Positions 36,221 to 53,110 of a DNA stretch of 64,000 nucleotides are shown in pieces. A model generated the notes under the pieces. That model was given only the letters and a program-made list of their open reading frames with translations. It searched no databases and was not told the origin of the DNA. A program made the position numbers and the translations under genes. Source of the DNA: Archegozetes longisetosus (Eukaryota > Arthropoda > Arachnida > Sarcoptiformes > Trhypochthoniidae); the NCBI GenBank assembly GCA_018873245.2, contig JAEMBT020000005.1, positions 9,038,001 to 9,102,000 of the forward strand, in the 5' to 3' direction. Numbering within the stretch: position 1 is the stretch's first letter; each line of letters starts with the position of its first letter.

Positions 36221-39200
36221 GACGTTATGGACAGATTGTTTTACAAAAAAATACTGTACGGAATGTTTTCACTGCTTCTCAAAATTAGTTACATTACAAT
36301 CGAAGGCGATATTATAATTAAATGCGTTGAAAATGGAAACTAACGCGTAGTTACTATCTTTTGGTTACCTGCGACCGCCTCATATCACCAAATTTAAATC
36401 TAATCACATAATACGATTCATAAATTTGTTCTAAAACATAACTGTGGACATCAATCATTCTAATTGATATGCATTTGCTTCCATTTTGAGCGCAACTTCT
36501 TTTAACTTTTTGTAGATGCTAAACATCTAGTGATTCACATAAGATAGCTGTCGAGCAATTCCAAATTAAAGAGCATGCTTTGCGACACCAACAATATCAA
36601 CAATAGGCTAACAAATATGATTACTACTGCAAAACGTACTAAATAAAACACAAACGTCTTTGTTACTATTCTCGAAACACTTTTGTATTAAAAGCAAAAT
36701 TTGATCAAATACTTGATAAATAGGTTGGCGTCAGTTGTATTATAGGCACTGCTGTTAAAATTCAATTTTCCGCATTCACTGACCAATCCATTGAAATGCT
36801 TGTTTGAAGTACAGCTGATGTGAATCTGTTTCGAAGATCGTGTTCTGCTTGTTCTACGTTTTCACAACTTTGATAGAAATGGTCAAAAAGTAGTTTAGCC
36901 CACATTCCACTTTTTTGGCCAAAGTTCCAAATATTGTTTCAAATTCTATGACTATCAGTACTGTGGTTGCGGTGCAGACATTGCCGTGCAATCGTTCCGA
37001 TCAGTCATATAATGACTGATTTTATGCTTCGAAAGTCTCCAAACGATTACTAAACAATTCTATAAAATAACACAATTGCCAGCATTGAAGTAAACGCTGT
37101 CAAAGCTTATTTACAAATGAATCATAAATTAACACAAATCACTAAAACAATCAAAAGTTACAAAAAAGACTTCAATAAATCAAAATCAAAGACAAGTAAA
37201 TGAATCGATAGATAGATCGCCAAAACATTAGTTGACCTGCAATTTGCTTCTGGCGTCCGATTCTGTTTCTCATCTTGAAATCAATACCAGTTGTGTCACT
37301 TTGCATAACATTTTGTGCATCAAATGTGTTGCTGTCCGCAAACCACAATAAACATCATTTAATGATTGGTTTGCCACATACTTTAGTTATCCATTCATTT
37401 GATTGGAAGAGTTGCTAAAAGTCAAAATCAAAATCAAAATAAATATCAATACATTAATACAATAGCTTTGTTTTTACTATTCGGAATCCGTTCACTTGTT
37501 CATTTCCTTCTTATTAACCACCATTTGTTCACTGACTAAATGTAATAATTAATTAGTTTAATTAAATAATTATGCAAATTATTTAAAATAACTGAAGTAT
37601 CTAACGAACTCATTGAACAATTGAACCGCTTCGTAATCGAGAGAGCAATGAGTTGGTTCTGATTTTATACCATTCATTAATAACGTTACGCCAAAATGAT
37701 GTATTTGTTCGGATCCCTTACTCTTATGTTACGCTGTCGTTCTGAAGGTTTCAACACGACATGTCCACCTTCATGTAACATTTTTTCAAACTTTTAATTT
37801 ATGAGTATTGCCCACATAACACGAAAATAGTGAGAAATCTAAAACCATTCTTATTATGAGAGCATTATTATTGTTGAAACTAATCAATAATTTAACTCAT
37901 AATTATTTAATTGTAATTTTTTAAGTAAAAAATGAAGTAAAAGAATCGAACGTTTGCGATCCTTCAAATCCTACCCCCTCATGTTACAATTTGCTACGTT
38001 TAGCTCTAGACACCCCTTGCCCCTTTTCAACGTAACGTTATAAACTGCTTTCAAATGATTGACATGTATTCAATGCATTCATTGCACGTCTTTTAACTGT
38101 TGTCACTTATTCATTGAGTTTGTGACGATTTTTCAGCAGTATTTTATTTAATTAAACAGAAAATATTCAATAATTATAGAAGATAATTTTGAAAACTATT
38201 CTGCTGATGCACTGACCACTAGAATTTAGAAAGCTAAAAAACTAGTCCCGAATCGCTAAAATTTTTGACAGTACAGACCTGTGGCAAAATGCGGTCACTT
38301 TTGCTGTAACTAAAGGGTGAATGATTAATATTTGTAATAATATGTTTGTGACTAATGCTTGCTTCATGTATTAAGACAAAGGGAAGACGCACACTTTTCA
38401 ATAGTTTTCTTTTAATATTTTTTTGCTTCAATGTCTGTATAAATTTTGAAGATGACACTACTTTCTATGCAATATATTGACTATTCAATACAAAAAGATA
38501 CTATCACTAATTTAGTTACTTTAATTGCCACAATTGCAATATGTCAGGTCATTACGATTGCTCCGTCTTCCTGTACGCTTAGCTTCAAGTACCCTTAATT
38601 TTGTATAACTTGAAGATTGTTTCAAATTTTCATTATTTGTACCATCAGATCAACTGATCTAACATTTGACCAAATAAACAATAATTTAATTCTATTCGAA
38701 TCAAATTTGGTTTCAACTAGAAAGCTTAAGAACTCAATAAATTAAACAAAGATTCAGTGTAAAGGCTACAAGAAAATGAATTAAATTTGAAATATGACTT
38801 TAAAAATATTTAGACAACATTTAGACTTAGCTCTAAACCGTTAGAACTATAAATAATAAGTATTGCGAATCAATTGATTGAATGCAATGAATCGTAAAGA
38901 CATTTAAAAGAGAAATAGTTTAGTAAACATTCATAAATTGTGCTAAAAGACGTTCAGTATGTTTACAATTAAATTGTAGCCAAGCTTTCAATCAGATAAA
39001 GTCAGTGATTGTTTACGATTCTTTATTTATTTAACTGAATCTACTCTAAAATAATAGTAGAAAATAAGGTTAACTGCGAGACCAAATTCCATAAAACAAA
39101 AAACATAAGACCAACAACTGTCAAAACCATATCAGTTGACACTTGAAAACATATGCAAATTGAAAATATCTTTTTTAAGACAGATTTAGTGGCGACGAGT

Positions 39201-39323
39201 CAAACACAGAGTGAATAAGAGTGTCGACATATATAACTTCTTTGTGCAGAAGTAAAGCATTCCAATAGTTAGCTTTGAAAGTCTTAATTCGAGTTTAAGT
39301 TTAATAATTAGCTCATCTTTAAT
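36221..39323. other. 3.1-kb gap without recognisable gene
   Basis: AT-rich and without family-like frames on either strand. The 74-codon minus frame at 38234-38458 has no motif. An imperfect palindrome (GATCAGTCATATAATGACTGAT, about 37000-37021) is the only local structure I noticed. It should contain the promoter of the kinase (right of 36220) and of the collagen gene (left of 39324). Confidence 0.4.
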
Positions 39324-43313
<3,990 letters not shown>

Positions 43314-43326
43314 GTATTAATTTGAA

Positions 43327-43332
43327 AATAAA
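43327..43332 (+). terminator. Candidate polyadenylation signals of collagen gene
   Basis: AATAAA occurs 14 bp after the stop codon, and again at 43371-43376. The second is at a more usual distance from the stop. Confidence 0.35.
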
Positions 43333-43540
43333 GTAATGATCACTCGATAATGTGAGACAATTTGCAAATTAATAAAATCCTAAAATATTTAATAAATCAT
43401 TTGATGTTATGGTCGATATTAACTATGATTACAGTATTATTGAATTCCAATGAACTGATTCAAATAGATTTTGAATAACATTATAAATTGACTTAAATGA
43501 TTGAATATTTTGAAGTGAAAGGAAATTTTTATAATGATTT

Positions 43541-45362
43541 TCACTCGCGATTCGTAACAGGCGTCAAAACAGAAGCTGTAAAGTCCACTTCTTCGGTGAC
43601 GTTTTGATCAGATTGTTGAGAAACTGCATTAATGTTAGACAGATGTTGATTAACTTTGGTCTGAAGTTGTTCGAACAATGTTTTAGTGCTTTCGTTGTGA
43701 GATGAATAGGTTTCGATAACTTTCATAATAGGATCAACTCTTGATTGAGGCATATGTTGATGAACATGCCACAAAAGCTTCATCAGGTGGTGGACAACAT
43801 TGCCATAAGTGAGTGATGGCAGGAAAATCTCATCAAACACTACAGAACAGAACTCTTCGCTCTGAAATTCTTCGGCCATCGGAATTAAATTAGTGATGAG
43901 AATATGTAAGTATTGGTCGTCAAGCGCTCTGTTGTCATGAGATGTGGACAGAGTGGCCAAAACTCTCATAACTGCCTGTTTGTCCTTTTGTTTTGTTACT
44001 TGGACTGTATAATAAATGGCCAGAACTGATGCCAATCTATCATCAGTTATAAACTGTTGATAAGAGTCAGGCGGAGGTCCCGAATGTTCAATGATTGCAA
44101 GTGCCGACTCTCTATCATCCGGCGGAAGCTTTGAGTTAACACTACGGACCTGATCGTCAACAATAAATGACATTAAAATCGGTAAGAATTTGGTTATGAT
44201 ATCCGAATCGAGTTTAGGCTCACGGAACACTTGCGAATTCAAAATATCCCAACTGTGAAGACCTAAGTTAAGCATTCTTAACAATAACATTAAGACATGA
44301 TTTTCTCGCGGAAGTGTTTCATTAGTGATGTGGTGGTTAAGCATTTTCATGGATGAGGTCGCGAGAAAATTAATAGCATAGGGATCGCATAAAGTCATAG
44401 ATATGTCGCCCAAAACATGTTCTTGTCCTCTACGAACACCTTCCAGAAAGCCCTGTAGTTCTCGGGACCTCTTCGGGTCCACGTTTTGTTCCCGAATGCA
44501 AGCGTCCAGACACCAGGCGAACTTATGGCACGGATCCATTGCTGTAATGTCTTGTATTTCTGAATCGTGTAATGCCATCAATAGACTGACCCGAAGTGTA
44601 CAGTAGTGAACGTTCTTTGTTCGGAGAAATAGTGTGCGCAAGAATTGCAGAATTGTGTCATAAAGTAACACATTCTTTCCAACCATACAGACTAATGTCT
44701 GTATTATTGAGTTTTGTCGCCGAACTCGAGGTGTCAACGAATAGAATGTCTTATTTGGTTCTTTCACGTTGAAAAATATCGACTCTTTCTGTTTGAATGC
44801 AAATTGATTTAATTAAAGTGAAATCAACAATAAATTGAGTGCAATAATTAAATACTTCTTTAATATATTGAGAAAGTATTGGAGAGACTTCATCTCCAAA
44901 CAGGCTTTGGTGTTCTTGCCATATCTGTCTCTTCACAGTGACATCACATTTTTCATACAAGGCCTTATCAGCAACTAACTGTTTCAGATATTTATCTTCA
45001 ACAATATCCATATTTTTCATAATGCACATGACGACCGGTTGCAAAGAGGGAACTCTTATCAATGGAAAACTTTTGTGTAGTAATTCTTTCAATTTCTGCT
45101 CCTTTTCTTTTGCCTCTAATTTTGCCATTTGCTCAATACGACTGATCAGTTTGTCTCTCAATTCTTCTAATACTGAGAAATGAAATTCTAGTCGTTTCAC
45201 TCCATGCAAGTCAAGCAATGGTAACATTGGTCTCAGAGATGGTAATAAAATTCCATTTTCTAATTGAAATTCTTCGATAGCTCTCAACGGGTCCGAGCAA
45301 TTAGTCAAAGCTTCGCGAAGATATTCTTTGCCTGGAATCCCTGCTTCTTCTAGACCAAACAT
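43541..45362 (-). CDS. NELFB: Negative elongation factor B (NELF-B/COBRA1)
   Basis: Subunit of the nuclear NELF complex that holds RNA polymerase II in promoter-proximal pausing. Two exons, 45362-44856 and 44788-43541, in phase 0; 584 residues, the family's size (human 580). Strong family blocks: LTNCSDPLRAIEEFQLENG, LRPMLPLLDLHG, SLQPVVMCIMKNM, VKRQIWQEHQSLFGDEVSP, MVGKNVLLYD..LQFLRTLFLRT, DPCHKFAWCLDACIRE and ITKFLPILMSFIVDD. Met 45362 is chosen because the alignment with NELF-B starts at MFGLEEAG; the open frame upstream is hydrophobic and AT-rich noncoding sequence. No frame problem in this gene. It diverges from the TMC gene across 374 bp, so the two could share a promoter region. Confidence 0.95.
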
Positions 45363-45736
45363 TTTGTAGAAGTGCTCTAAATTTAACCAAACATAAGAAA
45401 AATGACGTAAAGATTTATGATTAAATATAAATAATTTCAGTAAAATTGTAATAGACAATAAAAATAACGTAATTGTTAGGAAATAAAGGTAGTGCAAAAA
45501 TAATGATAAGATAATGTGTTAAATCAACTCTAAATACAATAAAGACTTGCAATAGTTTTATTACTGAGCAAGTGAAATGCTACTTTCATATTATTAATAC
45601 TATTTGTTCAAATGAATTGTTTAATGTTTCCTGGTAAACAATAAAACGTTCTCACGACAAAGAAAATTCAAGGGCTGGGTATAAAACTAGTCCATCAGTT
45701 CATTTGAGATAATTAAGTCAAACAGAGAAGTTCAAT
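45363..45736. promoter_or_regulatory. Divergent promoter region, NELF-B / TMC
   Basis: A 374-bp spacer between two head-to-head genes. A TATA-like GGGTATAAAACT (TATAAAA at 45680-45686) lies about 50 bp before the TMC start codon, with a TCAGTT initiator-like word at 45695-45700, rather close to the TATA box. No TATA box is evident for NELF-B. Confidence 0.45.
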
Positions 45737-48479
45737 ATGAGGAATGAGGGTAAATAAATTATTCAAACATGTCCAAGCTGATTTGAAATATCGATTTAAA
45801 ATCAAGCTCTTTTATCAATTTGTAGATCAGCCAAACGAACAAACTCCCAATTTATCACAAGAACAGTTGTCTCGAAGTATTCGTCACGCAACTGTTGCCA
45901 ATCGAAGAAGAAAAATATCTGAAGCTTTCGATAAAACAAGAGGAAGAGTCGAGAGAGAAGATGGAACAATTGATTATTTAAATCTGAGGCGAGAAATGAA
46001 AGAATCAAATGTTGCTCTGAGCAAAAAAGTAGCCCTACTCAGAAGGTTTAATACTAATAGAGCTCAAAGATTAGAATCGAGAACTAGTATTAGTTATAAG
46101 AAATCGATTTCTTCTGAATTCAAGTTAAAACTAATACGATTCAAACAATTCGTCACAACTAAAATCAAAAGGGATTTGTGGAAATCGCACATCAAATCAA
46201 TTTACAAACAATATGGATCTCATACGGCTTACTATTTCTATCTCTTTCGATGGTTTTTCTATTTGAATTTGTTCGGTTCTGTAATTAATTTCTTCTTCCT
46301 AATTGTGCCTCAAATTCATGATGACAATATTAAAAAAATATCACTTATTAGCGGAATTCGCAAAGATTGTTCGGATAGTCAACAAGGATTTATTTCTGAT
46401 TTTATAGGCTTATTCACCAAAATTCAATCTTATATTATGGACACTATACTAATTCTTCCTTCAAAGAAGGCATGCCTTATGTCTATTTGGCTGTAAATGC
46501 AGTCTATTTAGTTTTCAACTTGATATTTATTGCTTATAAATTGGGTGCAAATTATACCAAAAATTATATCATTGAACAAACAACTGTGAAAACTCCGCAC
46601 AAAGATTTTGCGTCTAAAGTATTTACTCGTTGGGAGTACACAATGTCCAGCTCTAGATCAGTAGAATTGCAGAAGAAGCAAATGCTTTATGATATTCAGG
46701 TCAGTAAAACAACTATAATTTCAGAAATAATTCATTTGAAAAGTAATTTTGAGAAATTTTTACGATACTACTGAGAAATACATAGACTGTTTCCTTATTT
46801 GTTAATTAAGATAATTTATAATGATAGCAAAAACTGAGAGCATTGGAACCAAAACGTCGTAAAGGAGTTGTTAACGCAATTGATGTTATGAAGATAGCTT
46901 CTATTTTCTTATCATTGGCAGCAATTGTAGGCATCTGTTATTGCATGTTTTTAGCTTATAAGAATTATTCAAAGCTAACAATTTTCGGAGATTATTTTGA
47001 GATTTTGAATTATTCATATGGAATTCCACTAGCAGTTACTTTATTCATGTTTGTCTATAATGATATTCTCAATCAAATATTGAAGAAAATACTAGAAAAT
47101 CAGAGCAATTATAGCAGAAAATCTCCTAAATATATACAAATGTTAAAAAAGATATTACTATTTGTCAGCATTGTCGCAAGCTTGAGTGTCATACATTTGT
47201 CTAAATTAATTGACCGCAGTCATTTGAAAACTACGTTAATGATTAATTCAAATGGATCCGACTTTACGAACGAGACCTGCACAAACATTACAACACAGGA
47301 ATCTTGTTGGGAAAATAAATTCGCTCAGGATATCTTCAGTTATCTATTGGCTTATTTAGCATTTTTGGTATTGTCACTAATATTGCGTGAATGGTTGCCA
47401 TCATTGGTCACATGCAAACCAAAACCATTTGATTCTTCGCGTAATGCTTTCGACCTGATATATATTCAACTTCTTTGTTGGTTAAATGCTTTGTATTCGC
47501 CGTTTGCGCCAATATTTACATGTATTATATTTGTCGTTATCTTTTATGTCAAGCGAATATCAATAGCAGTCGTACATAAGCCGAAGATACAGAAAACAAA
47601 AACTATTAATCTTTCGGTTTGGATTTATGTCTGGCTACTGATTGGTTTTATAGTTTGTTCTCTTCCTCCGCTCTACACAATTTTCAAGTAATTAACCTTG
47701 CACTTTTTAAGTTTAAGTGTATTTTTTTATCCTATTTCATGAAGGATTTATTTGCTTTTCAACTGTTGATTATGATAAGATCTAACACTATCATTTACAA
47801 CTTTAATAGCGAAAAATTGAGCTACTGAGACAAACTTTTTACTAGTATTTAATCTCTTCGTTTCATGTTATCTCTGAGTCATTCGATACTAATTAAAGTG
47901 CAATAAATGATAAAGAAATGACATGGACCTAAATTAAGCTATCTTTCAATCTAATAGTTATGATGAACCATCAAAATGTGGTCCATTTACTGTGAAAAAT
48001 GATACTCTGGAGCGTTATTACCATATTGTCACTCGTCTAATTGATAACTTAGAAGAACATCACCAGAACTACAAGCAGTGATCGATTCATTGTTATCGAG
48101 AACATCATCAGTTTTTATTATCTTAATCTTATGGTAAACTAAATTTAATGTGAAAACTAATGAAAACTAACTAAATATTAATTATTTGGTAGCGTAATCG
48201 TTCACTATATGAGGGCCACTAGTAATGCGAGGAAACATTTGGTTTTATTAAGTGATCAACAAGTTACTAAGGTATTCTAAATTTCAAATTATTATCAACT
48301 TTGTCATTTAAATCAATTTTATTTGAGTTTAGAATCAAAAAGAAAACCAAATGCTCACCAGAACTCTTATTCGATTAAGAGCAATCAATGCTAACCGTCA
48401 AAGTAGAAATCAGTCGCTGGATCAACAATCAGCAGATCGATTAAGACATCAATTCAGAAGAAATTCTCCCTTCAGTTGA
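45737..48479 (+). CDS. Transmembrane channel-like (TMC) protein
   Basis: Polytopic membrane protein of the TMC family (mechanotransduction channels and relatives). Exons 45737-45749, 45826-46699, 46828-47687, 47958-48133, 48193-48271, 48333-48479; about 716 residues, compact for the family. Family marks: FRWFFYLNLFGSVINFFF (first membrane segment), GMPYVYLAVNAVYLVFNLIF, TRWEYTMSS, a CWENKFAQDIFSYLL block (TMC CWET signature), FDLIYIQLLCWLNALYSPFAP and the pre-terminal CGPF. Two frame breaks need one added base each: the A-run 46420-46423 (then NSILYYGHYTNSSFKEG reads on) and the AA at 48067-48068 (then LQAVIDSLLS). Phases of all exon junctions fit only after both corrections. The 13-nt first coding exon gives MRNE; an unspliced ATG at 45746 is an alternative. 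The subgroup (TMC1/2/3 or TMC4-8) is not determined. Confidence 0.88.
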
Positions 48480-49342
48480 AACCAATTACAAAAATAATTA
48501 CTTATTTATTATTATTATACTCAAATATATTTTATTAACTGTTAATCAGATTATTGTTTATAACAAAATAATATTAAGTGACTATTTTGAAAAATTGTCA
48601 AAACATTCACTTTAGAGAAACCACATAATCCTTCTATCACGACATCTATTGTTCAATAAGTAATAAAATTGTGTTTGATGTATGTAAAAATTGGGTTTTA
48701 GTTTCTGAGTAGTCCGCGAAAGCGGTCCAAAAACGATCTAATTTCAGATTTAGCTTGGATAACAATAAAAAACGTATATTTATGTACGAACTGGTTCAAC
48801 AGATAAGACTCGCGTTCAAAGTGGAGTCAGTATTTAGTTGTAAACGTCTTGTCAACGCACAGTAGTATGTATTACTCTCTGCAACTACAGCACTTGTAGC
48901 ACTGCTACGCGCACCATTCTTCTTATCTAACTGAACCTAACTAAGTTAATTATTGTAATGGTAGTGTATTTAGATCAGTTAGTAGGTAAGGATAGTAGCA
49001 CGCTTAGCATAAAAGACATAGACCAATTGTTCAATGGTAACCGCATACTACTCTAATACCCATAAGCTTTGAAAACACAACTCGACGCTTAAAACTAATG
49101 TCAGTCTTTACAATAAAAAACGTCAAAAAATTGAGGCCAAACGAAAACAAATATAAAACGCCATAACATATATAGCAAAGTGGTTATAAGGAAGAATGCG
49201 TCATTGAGTCCAATAAAATATTGATTAAATAAAATAAATATATTGAATAATTAACGAAAACAATACTGGTATGATTTGGTAAACAATAATAATAGGAGAG
49301 AGACATTGATTTGTAACGAAATATCAGTTTGAAGCGTGAAAA
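48480..49342. other. Intergenic, no gene seen
   Basis: AT-rich spacer after the TMC stop, with an AATAAA at about 48662-48667. The GC-richer part at 48830-48920 could be a promoter or 5' UTR exon of the small membrane protein that follows. Confidence 0.35.
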
Positions 49343-49667
49343 GTGTTGAGACAAACTGGCAATAAAATCACTGAAAGACATACAATTTGTGAAAAATTAT
49401 TAGATCTAAATAATACGAATATTGAAGATGTATTGCCTTCAGTGGTTAATACCAGTCCTATTGATACCGAAGCCAACAAATCCAACTCTACTGCAAAACC
49501 ATGTAATGTTTGTGAGTCTCTACCTGATCGGATATTTTCTTCAGCGCAAGCCGTGTACTATATGTTCGCTCGTGTTCGCGATCGCTGTCTTCTTATTATG
49601 TTTTAGTGGTTTTGGAAATTGTATTTTCTCTTTCATCACGAGTTGTGATTCAGTCAAATGCAGTTAA
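49343..49667 (+). CDS. Small Cys-rich membrane protein, unrecognised
   Basis: Two overlapping frames seem to form one protein. The first (49343-49560) has a polar N-terminal part ([19 protein letters not shown]) and [10 protein letters not shown]; the second (to 49667) has [19 protein letters not shown], a membrane segment, and ends in a Cys-containing tail (CDSVKCS). One added base at about 49545-49551 joins them as SSA-RKPC. This fits the other base deletions in the window. There is no ATG at the 5' end, so an upstream exon is probable. I do not recognise the family. It could be a short type II or tail-anchored protein. Coding status is only moderately supported. Confidence 0.4.
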
Positions 49668-50393
49668 AACCAAACACAACACGATTAATTTATACGTTGT
49701 TTTAACTTTTTCTTATTAATTATTCATATTTATATTTGTTGTTTACTATGCAATCAATTTGCCAATTGATTAAATGATTTTAGAATTTATTGTCAATTTA
49801 TTAATTTGATTGGTCCTAAAAAGAATGGCTTTAGAATAGTTTTCCTTCTCTTTCTAACTTTTTGATCGACTGTTTTATCAAATACATGAGACATTAGTTT
49901 GACTTATGTTTGATCCGTTTACCCTTCAAATTGCATATCAATTTTGCTATAATTCATAATAATTAGTTCATATTTGATGACTTTACCCTTAATTTGTAAC
50001 AGTTGTAATTATAACTAGAATGTAACTATGCTGTAAATCATTTCAATTTTTCTATTAACTTACATTCTGTGATACAATAATTCATCTCATTTGTAGGACA
50101 ATTAATAAAAGTCATGTTTACATAAAATTCTATTTTGTCTTAAAGTTGAACTTTTTTTTCAGTTAAGATAATACAGAATACAAAATTCAGTAATTTCAAA
50201 CTTTAATCACAATCGACAAAATCAGTAATTTCAAACTTTTCCAAGTCTTACTTCTTGTACAATAAATATAATAAATAAGTCAGTCAAATATTCACGAAAT
50301 CAATTGAGATTTTATGCAGAAATAGATTTAATAATAATTCAGAAGTAAATAACTGAATGAAAGCTAAAAAATTTAAATTACACAAAAAAAATT
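49668..50393. other. 3' spacer, no gene seen
   Basis: AT-rich convergent region between the small membrane protein (+) and eIF3i (-). It likely contains both 3' UTRs. Confidence 0.4.
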
Positions 50394-51727
50394 TTAACAT
50401 TCAATCCTAAAATCATAGTAAGGATTGTCAAAGGACTGAATGCGAACATAACCGTCTTCTCCACCACTACTGAAACTTCTGCCGTCGGGATGGAAAGCAA
50501 GCGATTGAATTGGACCGAAATGACCCTTAACTCGGCCGAACTCTTCTTCAAAAATCAAATGGAAAAATCTAGCCTCGAATTTACCGGAGCGGGCAGCAGT
50601 TGTCGTTACTTCCATAGCCTCTTGACCACCACCGAGTGCTACATGATCTCTAATTGGAGAAATAGCCGCAGAATTAACGGACGTTCAGTTTTATACGTCT
50701 TCAAATGATCCAGAGTGTGTGTATCAAACAACTGGTCAAAAATAAATTTATTAATTAGTATGAGACATAATAGGTATTAAAATTCTAAAATCGTAAGAAT
50801 TCAATCCAAACCTTTGCAGTATTATCTTTAGAGGCAGAGATGAACATAGTCTGATCCTTATTATACTGTAAATCATTGATTTGTGACTTATGGACATAAA
50901 CATCTTTGAGTTTAGTTTTAGGCATTCTCATCTCCCACTTCACTATATGTCCACTTTCGTGGCCAGTAATAAACGATTCGTCAAGTGGTCCCCATAAAGA
51001 ACTCGTCACTTTAGACATTCCTAGTTCTTTGAAACTTAAAACAGTTCCCAAACCCTTAAGTTGTTCGCCAGAAGTGATATCAATGACATGAATCTCAGGT
51101 TGCATCTTCATGGCTTGATCTGTTGTGTAAAGAACTAGTTTTCCGCTATATGAGAAACAAGAACTTCTGACCGATGTGTTCGTTTGAATTTTGGTTAATT
51201 CTGTTCCCGTCTCACAGTCCCAAATACGTAGAGTCGAGTCTCCACCACCAGTTACCACTCGGGTAGTATCCCCTATAATGACGTTTATTGATAATTCAGT
51301 GGATGAAAGTTTTTAAACTTGTTTACAATTTTTCGTATAATTAGGTATTGGTAATAAGTAGTCACCATTCATATCGTGACCACTATTATCATATTAAGCG
51401 ACAACACGTTAAAACAACTTTTGAATGTTTGTAAACTTATAAACAATTATGGTTAAGATCTAGCAATAAATAACATACAGTTGCAATCAATACTCCAAAC
51501 AGCACCGTTATGTCCATCGAAAGTACCCAAACGTTCTCCATTTATGGAATACCAGACATTTGGTGTACTGTCTTTTGACGATGAAAAGAGTAAATCTCCT
51601 TCTCTGTTGTACTTGATCTGAGTTATCGATCGCTCGTGTCCGTGAAGTGCTAAAGGTTTCTGTGATAAAAAAATGTAAAAAACATTAACAAATTATTTCT
51701 ATTAAACCTTTGTTTGATTCTTACCAT
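50394..51727 (-). CDS. EIF3I: Translation initiation factor eIF3 subunit I
   Basis: WD40 subunit of the cytosolic eIF3 complex. Exons 51727-51725 (the ATG alone), 51659-51479, 51272-50812 and 50731-50394. After one base correction the protein has 327 residues; human has 325. It opens (M)[20 protein letters not shown], then [76 protein letters not shown], and ends with [20 protein letters not shown] and [18 protein letters not shown], all family-typical blocks. The frame breaks at about 50677-50680 just after TERP; one added base gives the conserved VNSAA and rejoins GGGQEAMEV. Since this gene is single-copy and essential in animals, the break must be a sequence error. The coding start is fixed by the ATG directly before a GTAAGA donor. 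Confidence 0.95.
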
Positions 51728-53110
51728 TTTGTCTTATACTCGTTTTAATTTGATTTAATATATGATCTATTTGTGATATTTTATTTGACATGTGTATTGA
51801 GGAAACGGATATCAATATGACATGAGGGTTTGTTTAGTAATTGCTTGCACTATAAATATGTATCAGTTCTCTGTAAGCCAGCCGTTATTTCTAAACTTTC
51901 ACCACTTATTAATTCGACTTAGTAGTTGACCAAAGGTAAAAACATTATCAGTTATCAAAGATGGAAGTTTGATTGCTGAAACTAATCAAAAGATGAGATA
52001 TATAAAATGCTGCTTCAGTTGAATAAGACTCGCTACAACCCTATCAACTTCTCAACAGAGACTTCTTTAATAGTTGTTTTGATATAAATATCCTATAGAT
52101 CCGACAAAAGCTTCAATATTACCTTATAAATGCTATGATTTAGTTCAAAGTTTAAGCCGATATTCTAATCAGAATTATTAATTTTATTGCGTAGCTTTGA
52201 TTATGAATGAGATTAAAATTTAGCAAAACAAGTCTTCAAATAATGGTCCCTATTCAGGACTAGGTTAAAATTATCTTCATTGAAAGTAAAATGCTCAATA
52301 CTTTCTTCAGTTGTTGAATGTATTTTGACCAAAAATAATAGTCATATTCAGAAACATATAATATATTCTAGTGTCGAGCTAACTAACCAAAACCTAATTC
52401 TCATAAAACTTTTCAAACCCTTTCAAAAAGTTATTTTCACATCAATTTACTAAAATTGTTTATTTAAAGTTACTCAAAACAAGTTGAAAGTTTATTCATA
52501 ACGTAAAAATTGATTGTTTGCAAAGAAGTTCAAGCTTTTGAAAAACTTTGACACTTTGCAGGAAAAGTTTAACGGAAAAAATTTGGTAATTTGTAGAACT
52601 GTTAGAAGTGAACTACTGTTGCAGTAAGAGTAATTTGTAAGTAACCCCCTTTCTGGTAAAGAGTGAAATAGTTGTCAGATTGCCAAATGTTGAGTAATGC
52701 GAAACTATTTTTCAATAAGTGTTTACCACAATTAGTGTTTGCGTTCAGGACATTACATGTCTCTCACATGAAAAACTAAATAAGACGTAAGCTTATCGAT
52801 TAAAAGTGCATTTAAGAAGTAAGTGAATTATAAACTAATTGTGAATTAAATGAGACATCGATTGCGCATAAGTTATGCATTGAATGCATCAGAAGTTATA
52901 GTAAAAAAACTACTCACATCAATGTAATATTTAGTGCCAATTATTACACACACACAAGTGTTTGCATTCATTCATAGCTTAATAAGTTATATATCAAATA
53001 TTAGCTTAATATTCAATCTCATAATCAAATCATTCATTCTTTGATCTTCTCTCTGGTAACTCTAAAGTAATCTCATTTTTATTAAACTAAATGTAAAAAT
53101 CAATTCAAAA
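51728..53110. promoter_or_regulatory. Divergent upstream region, eIF3i / C3-like gene
   Basis: Head-to-head spacer of 1.4 kb between eIF3i (-) and the C3-like gene (+). It must hold the promoter of the first and probably of the second. No clear TATA box, NF-kB cluster or other decisive element stands out by eye. Confidence 0.35.
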
